A DNA stretch of 49,129 nucleotides, taken from the NCBI GenBank assembly GCA_017987895.1, contig JAGNSU010000015.1, positions 1 to 49,129 of the forward strand, in the 5' to 3' direction. Shown here piece after piece: positions 46,301-49,129 of this stretch (positions are counted from its first letter, which is position 1; each line of letters starts with the position of its first letter). The notes under the pieces were generated by a model that worked only from the letters and a program-made list of their open reading frames with translations, was not told the origin of the DNA and did no database searches. Position numbers and translations under genes: made by a program. Origin of the DNA: Flavobacteriales bacterium (GTDB lineage: Bacteria; Bacteroidota; Bacteroidia; Flavobacteriales_F; PHOS-HE28).

Positions 46301-49129
46301 TGTCCTGTCCGGGGGACATTACGGTGCCAGCATCGCCCGGGCTCTGCGGCACAGCTGTCAACTATACGATCCCGGTCTTCGCGGACAACTGTTCGTACCT
46401 CGTCGAGCGCACACAAGGTGCGGCCAGCGGCGACTTTTTTCCAGTGGGCACCACGCCTGTGAAGCACCTCGCCACGGATAGCGCCGGAAACAGTGTGAGC
46501 TGCACGTTCAATGTGATCGTTCAAGACGGTGAAGCTCCAGTTCTGACGGGATGTCCGAGCAATTTCATCGTACAAGCGCCTCTCGCAGGTACGGGTGCCG
46601 TCGCCACTTGGACGCCCCCCATCGCCAGCGATAATTGCGGTGCGGCCGCGATCACCCAGACCGTTGGACAAGCGCCTGGATCCTTCCTCACGCTCGGCGC
46701 GCACGTGATCACTTACACGGCAACCGCCCCGAACGGCGTCACGTCGACCTGCACCTTCACGATCACCGTCATCAGCAATGACGCGCCGACCATAACCTGT
46801 CCGGCGAACCAAGTGCTCTACAGCACACCTTTCGACTGCGCGCAGGTCTTTTCCTATGCGATCCCTCCGGTTGGGGACGACATGGCATTACCAGCGGGCC
46901 AGCCGGTGCAGATCGACGGCACCGGCCACACGAGCGGCGCCCCGTTCCCCTTGGGTAGCACTGTGCAGACGTGGCGGGTCACTGACAGCAACAGCAATAG
47001 CACCACCTGCTCGTTCACGGTGCAGGTGATCGATACGATCAGGCCTTCGTTCCCCAGTTGCCCAACGAACGTGACGATCTCCGCCGAACCGGGAGAATGC
47101 GGCGCGCACTACACGTACGCTGTTCCGGCCCCGACGGACAACTGCCCTGGCGTGATCAGCGTGGTCCAACTGCTAGGGCCGGCTTCGGGCAACCTGTTCC
47201 CGATCGGTAGTACACTCGTTCGCCACCGGGCCATGGACGCCTCAGGGAACACGGTCCGCTGCCAATTCTATGTGACCGTTGTCGACGACATTTTCCCTAC
47301 GCTGTCCAACTGTCCCGCAGCTATCACCCTGGCGGCCGAACCGAACGAATGTGGGGCCCATGTGACCTTTACACCGCCTACCGCACAGGACAACTGCTTC
47401 GCCACCCTCACGCGAACGGCTGGTCCACCTAGCGGCGCGCTCTTCCCCATCGGGGATACGTCGGTGGAATTCACCGCCACCGACCCGCAGGGCAACTCGG
47501 TGACCTGTGGTTTCAACGTGCATGTGGACGACTTGACCGCGCCGGTCTTCACCTACTGTCCTGATACGCTGACCGTTGCTTCCGACCCCGGCCAATGTGG
47601 GGCGGTGGTCAACTATGCGTCGCCCTTTGCGGAGGACAACTGTATCGCGACCCTGACCCCACCGACCGGACAGCTCAGCGGCGCTTTCTTCCCGGTCGGA
47701 TCCACTGCGGTGAGCTATACCGTCACGGATGGCATCTCCAACGCCACATGCACCTTCCAGATCGTGGTGATCGACAATGAGGCGCCTATGATGGTGGGGC
47801 TCCCCGCGAACATCAGTGTTTCGACCGACCCGTCGGACAGCATGTCGTTGGTCACCTGGGCGGCACCCACCGTGTCGGACAACTGTGCCGCCACCATCGC
47901 CGCTGACCATGCGAGCGGCGACGCATTCGGTATCGGTACCACACCCGTGACCTATACCGCCATGGATGCCATGCACAGCATCTCGGCCACGTTCCTTGTG
48001 ACCGTGACGGACGACGAAGATCCCTTGATCACCTGTCCCCCCAACGATACCCTGGAGGTGGACGCCACCTGTTCGGTGGCAACGCCTTTATACACGGCCG
48101 CGGCTACGGACAATCATACCATCGATTCCATCTGGCAAACCGAAGGACCCGTTCCGAACGATCCGCTCACCCTGGTCAGCGGGCCGTACTATACGAAATG
48201 GGCGGCTGTGGACTCGTCCGGGAACATCACTACCTGCGTGCAGTGGATCGAATTGATCGACGTGGACGCACCCGTGATCACCTGCCTGTGGCCAGCGCCG
48301 ATCGAGTTGAACGCGGACCGGAATTGCGCCGCCATTGTTCCGTCCCTCAATTCGCAACAGACCTACGATGATTGCAGTGGCGTGACGGTGGATCAGGATC
48401 CAGAATCCGGAACCGTGATCTATGGGGATACCGTGATCACGACCACGGTAACCGATGCGTTCGGCAATGTGTCCACCACGACGGACTGGGTGCATCTGAA
48501 GGACATCACACCCCCTCAGCACGACGCCCTGCCCGACACGATGGAGCTGGACATCGAATACTGGATGCCGCTTTGCCACGCGCATATTCCCGATGTCCTT
48601 TCCTTGCTGAACCCGGTGGATGGTTGCAGCGGGATCGATCATGTGGACCAGACGCCCCCGCCGAACACCGACTTCGTGGTGGCACCCCAATGGGTGTTCG
48701 TGGAGATCGCCGACAATGCTGGCAACATCGCCAGGGATTCGGTGTGGGTGATCCCCGTTGATGTGGAAGCGCCACTGCTTGATTGTTCGTTGGCCGGCCC
48801 CGTTGAAGTGCCCGGCGACGGCAATTGCGATGCGCTGGTTCCGAACGTACTGGGTGCCATCGGAGTGGACGAGTGTTATCTGGAGGATCTCTACCAGACC
48901 CCCGCTGCGGGCTCGTCGATCAGCGCGGACGTCACCGTAGTCGTGACCGCGGTCGATTCGGCCGGCCACATTTCGACCTGTAGCGTGGACGTGCTTATCA
49001 CGGATACGATGGCGCCGGTCTTCAACTGTGCGCTTTCAATGACGGTCAACTCCGATCCGGGTGCTTGTGGCACCACGGTGAGCCTCCCTTCGGGAGCGGC
49101 GGTGGATACGTTGATCAGTGATAACTGCG
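43375..49129 (+). CDS. Giant SBBP / HYR-repeat secreted protein (3' end outside window)
   Basis: At least 1918 codons, open to the window edge. The start ATG follows an in-frame TAG at 43372; the N-terminus has basic residues, then LCTLLLAGLCANGQ, a signal peptide. From about 43530 to 44850 are SBBP-type propeller repeats (GFLAKTDLNGNALWAVKIGG, IAVGCSMVYIAGS). From 44880 to 45330 is a jelly-roll-like segment (FQLETSPDNANWTTL, TRYVRITKNNL), then two Ig-like units. From 45.75 kb onward about 14 HYR-type repeats of ~83 residues follow, with the pattern APxIxxCPxxI...CxxxVxYxxPxxxDNCxxxxxxxxxxSGxxFPxGxTxVxxxAxDxxGN. HYR modules are linked to adhesion. The C-terminus, where a T9SS tail is expected, is missing. 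A G8 run is at 43959-43966. Confidence 0.87.
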   Translation, partial: MNDRRTPFPLWRPMLRAGRCVFLCTLLLAGLCANGQPTTWDWAIGNNNGNNEQVRDIAVDTVNNAVYTTGTYDDAGPFGLGLTSGGTDGFLAKTDLNGNALWAVKIGGLFNDGCHGVAVGADGNIYITGSFNTAMTVNILGNLALLSSGQSDLFVACYAPTGSLQWVKTGGGVGDDIGYGIAVNSTGVFVQGTYKGGAAFGASTTPAGLNNGHVQAVLLKYSLTGNLLWRIDGTSTNKDQNAERIACDELGVYLTGTFGTNQMRWYNGGTLLTTINATGDPNIYVCAVHNDGTMNWAQAVSNPGDASINGNAIAVGCSMVYIAGSVHNGATFPSGTVISAAGSPHDYLYLAALNKSTGGTRWVRTMRDADDHMGVAYDLAVHANGSVFMCGSYEDNATFSDGTTIQTTGGGGYALDAFVARYTPYGQLSWATAANGSDDDVPLAIAVNKTSGIYTGGFFNDDLTFPPIAINSNANASLFLARLSDTPNAHWSQNPSSWTPPALVCANAGAVDLNTYVPTFSREYADLVTASTGVSDPNNIVGAPNGSVVLFSTDGSTLTADLTTTISPGNTFTIVWGKQAAFAGTASFQLETSPDNANWTTLTAPTIIAASTAFVNSAVQATAPTRYVRITKNNLLSAVNFKVDALKFFHGSLQGGTWTGTGVTSAGIFDPSALAGQSVSITYMVSNGTCPYSSTNSITIEPEPIGGSVTSSVIGTQCPGNNAGTLTLSGYLGTIVEWQASADNFASFTVLANTLATYSFNNLTQATSYRARVSNNCGTVLSASHTVQVGDNTAPVITTCPLPRTIYVGANCKAPIPDLLPSAAGADNCSATLTWTQFPVALSLVNKGIHVVVVTATDGAGNATTCNVTITARDTTPPVISGCLGNVTLSADPGKCSAVYNFIAPTATDNCGMVLSAITVIAIADVDGLAISVLNAPNEYPVGVTTRTFTFADASGNSSSCSFDITVIDDQWPTVVSCPGDITVPASPGLCGTAVNYTIPVFADNCSYLVERTQGAASGDFFPVGTTPVKHLATDSAGNSVSCTFNVIVQDGEAPVLTGCPSNFIVQAPLAGTGAVATWTPPIASDNCGAAAITQTVGQAPGSFLTLGAHVITYTATAPNGVTSTCTFTITVISNDAPTITCPANQVLYSTPFDCAQVFSYAIPPVGDDMALPAGQPVQIDGTGHTSGAPFPLGSTVQTWRVTDSNSNSTTCSFTVQVIDTIRPSFPSCPTNVTISAEPGECGAHYTYAVPAPTDNCPGVISVVQLLGPASGNLFPIGSTLVRHRAMDASGNTVRCQFYVTVVDDIFPTLSNCPAAITLAAEPNECGAHVTFTPPTAQDNCFATLTRTAGPPSGALFPIGDTSVEFTATDPQGNSVTCGFNVHVDDLTAPVFTYCPDTLTVASDPGQCGAVVNYASPFAEDNCIATLTPPTGQLSGAFFPVGSTAVSYTVTDGISNATCTFQIVVIDNEAPMMVGLPANISVSTDPSDSMSLVTWAAPTVSDNCAATIAADHASGDAFGIGTTPVTYTAMDAMHSISATFLVTVTDDEDPLITCPPNDTLEVDATCSVATPLYTAAATDNHTIDSIWQTEGPVPNDPLTLVSGPYYTKWAAVDSSGNITTCVQWIELIDVDAPVITCLWPAPIELNADRNCAAIVPSLNSQQTYDDCSGVTVDQDPESGTVIYGDTVITTTVTDAFGNVSTTTDWVHLKDITPPQHDALPDTMELDIEYWMPLCHAHIPDVLSLLNPVDGCSGIDHVDQTPPPNTDFVVAPQWVFVEIADNAGNIARDSVWVIPVDVEAPLLDCSLAGPVEVPGDGNCDALVPNVLGAIGVDECYLEDLYQTPAAGSSISADVTVVVTAVDSAGHISTCSVDVLITDTMAPVFNCALSMTVNSDPGACGTTVSLPSGAAVDTLISDNC
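45750..49129 (+). repeat. Tandem HYR-domain array, about 14 units
   Basis: Units begin near 45750, 46000, 46279, 46526, 46777, 47035, 47284, 47533, 47776, 48016, 48262, 48505, 48760 and 49009, a period of about 250 bases. The first nine keep the CP...DNC...PxGxT...DxxGN pattern; the last five are more divergent and lose some cysteines. DNA copies are not identical, so expansion is not recent. The last unit is cut by the window end. Confidence 0.85.

Noticed and set aside
45750..49129. Regular ~250-base periodicity considered as a CRISPR or satellite array
   Set aside because: The units are coding, in frame and divergent at DNA level, matching HYR domains; no short identical repeats with spacers are present.

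Overview
The window is one continuous stretch of a GC-rich Bacteroidota chromosome, most likely a high-GC member of the Flavobacteriales. The reasons are type IX secretion (T9SS) cargo genes with type A sorting tails and a gliding-motility C-terminal (CHU_C) domain, an S46 dipeptidyl-peptidase, short leaders carrying TAnnTTTG-like -7 promoter elements, and a UvrA with the C-x-x-S first zinc finger that I recall as common in this phylum. I saw no tRNA, rRNA, CRISPR array, transposase or phage gene.

Region 1 (1-4.8 kb) is mixed housekeeping: ridA, a T9SS type A cargo gene, a decayed second ridA 3' end, a rhodanese lipoprotein with a small membrane protein (minus strand), and dihydrolipoyl dehydrogenase. 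Region 2 (4.9-17.6 kb) is a polysaccharide locus on the plus strand: asparagine synthase-like amidotransferase, GT4 glycosyltransferase, Wza-like exporter, Wzc-like tyrosine kinase with a Tyr-Gly tail, RmlC epimerase and a WecA/MraY-type initiating transferase. It runs by overlapping or near-overlapping genes into a lytic transglycosylase, uvrA and a LOG-family gene. A GC-rich stem-loop region ends it.

Region 3 (17.7-27.3 kb) holds two consecutive envelope genes with C-terminal SPOR-type repeats, a very large alpha-2-macroglobulin lipoprotein with an intact thioester motif, and a small exported protein closed by a clear terminator. Region 4 (27.3-32.2 kb, minus strand) has a secreted trypsin-like protease and a CHU_C/PKD surface protein. 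Region 5 (32.3-40 kb) has PBP1C (usual partner of alpha-2-macroglobulin) with a MORN-repeat protein, an S41 protease and a DUF1573 protein, then on the minus strand a DPP11-like S46 peptidase with a pterin-carbinolamine dehydratase. Region 6 (40.1 kb to the end) has two giant secreted proteins: a beta-propeller protein ending in an unusual dockerin-like tandem module, and an SBBP/HYR-repeat protein that runs off the window.

The window is mainly about building, guarding and decorating the cell envelope. The most interesting signals are the duplicated VKYAGGNNDRD C-terminal module, secreted-protein genes sitting inside gene pairs that look once contiguous (the ridA duplicate; the alpha-2-macroglobulin/PBP1C pair), the tight linkage of uvrA to polysaccharide genes, and a recurrent TAnnTTYG promoter-like motif. 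Assignments rest on reading motifs by eye; no database search was run.
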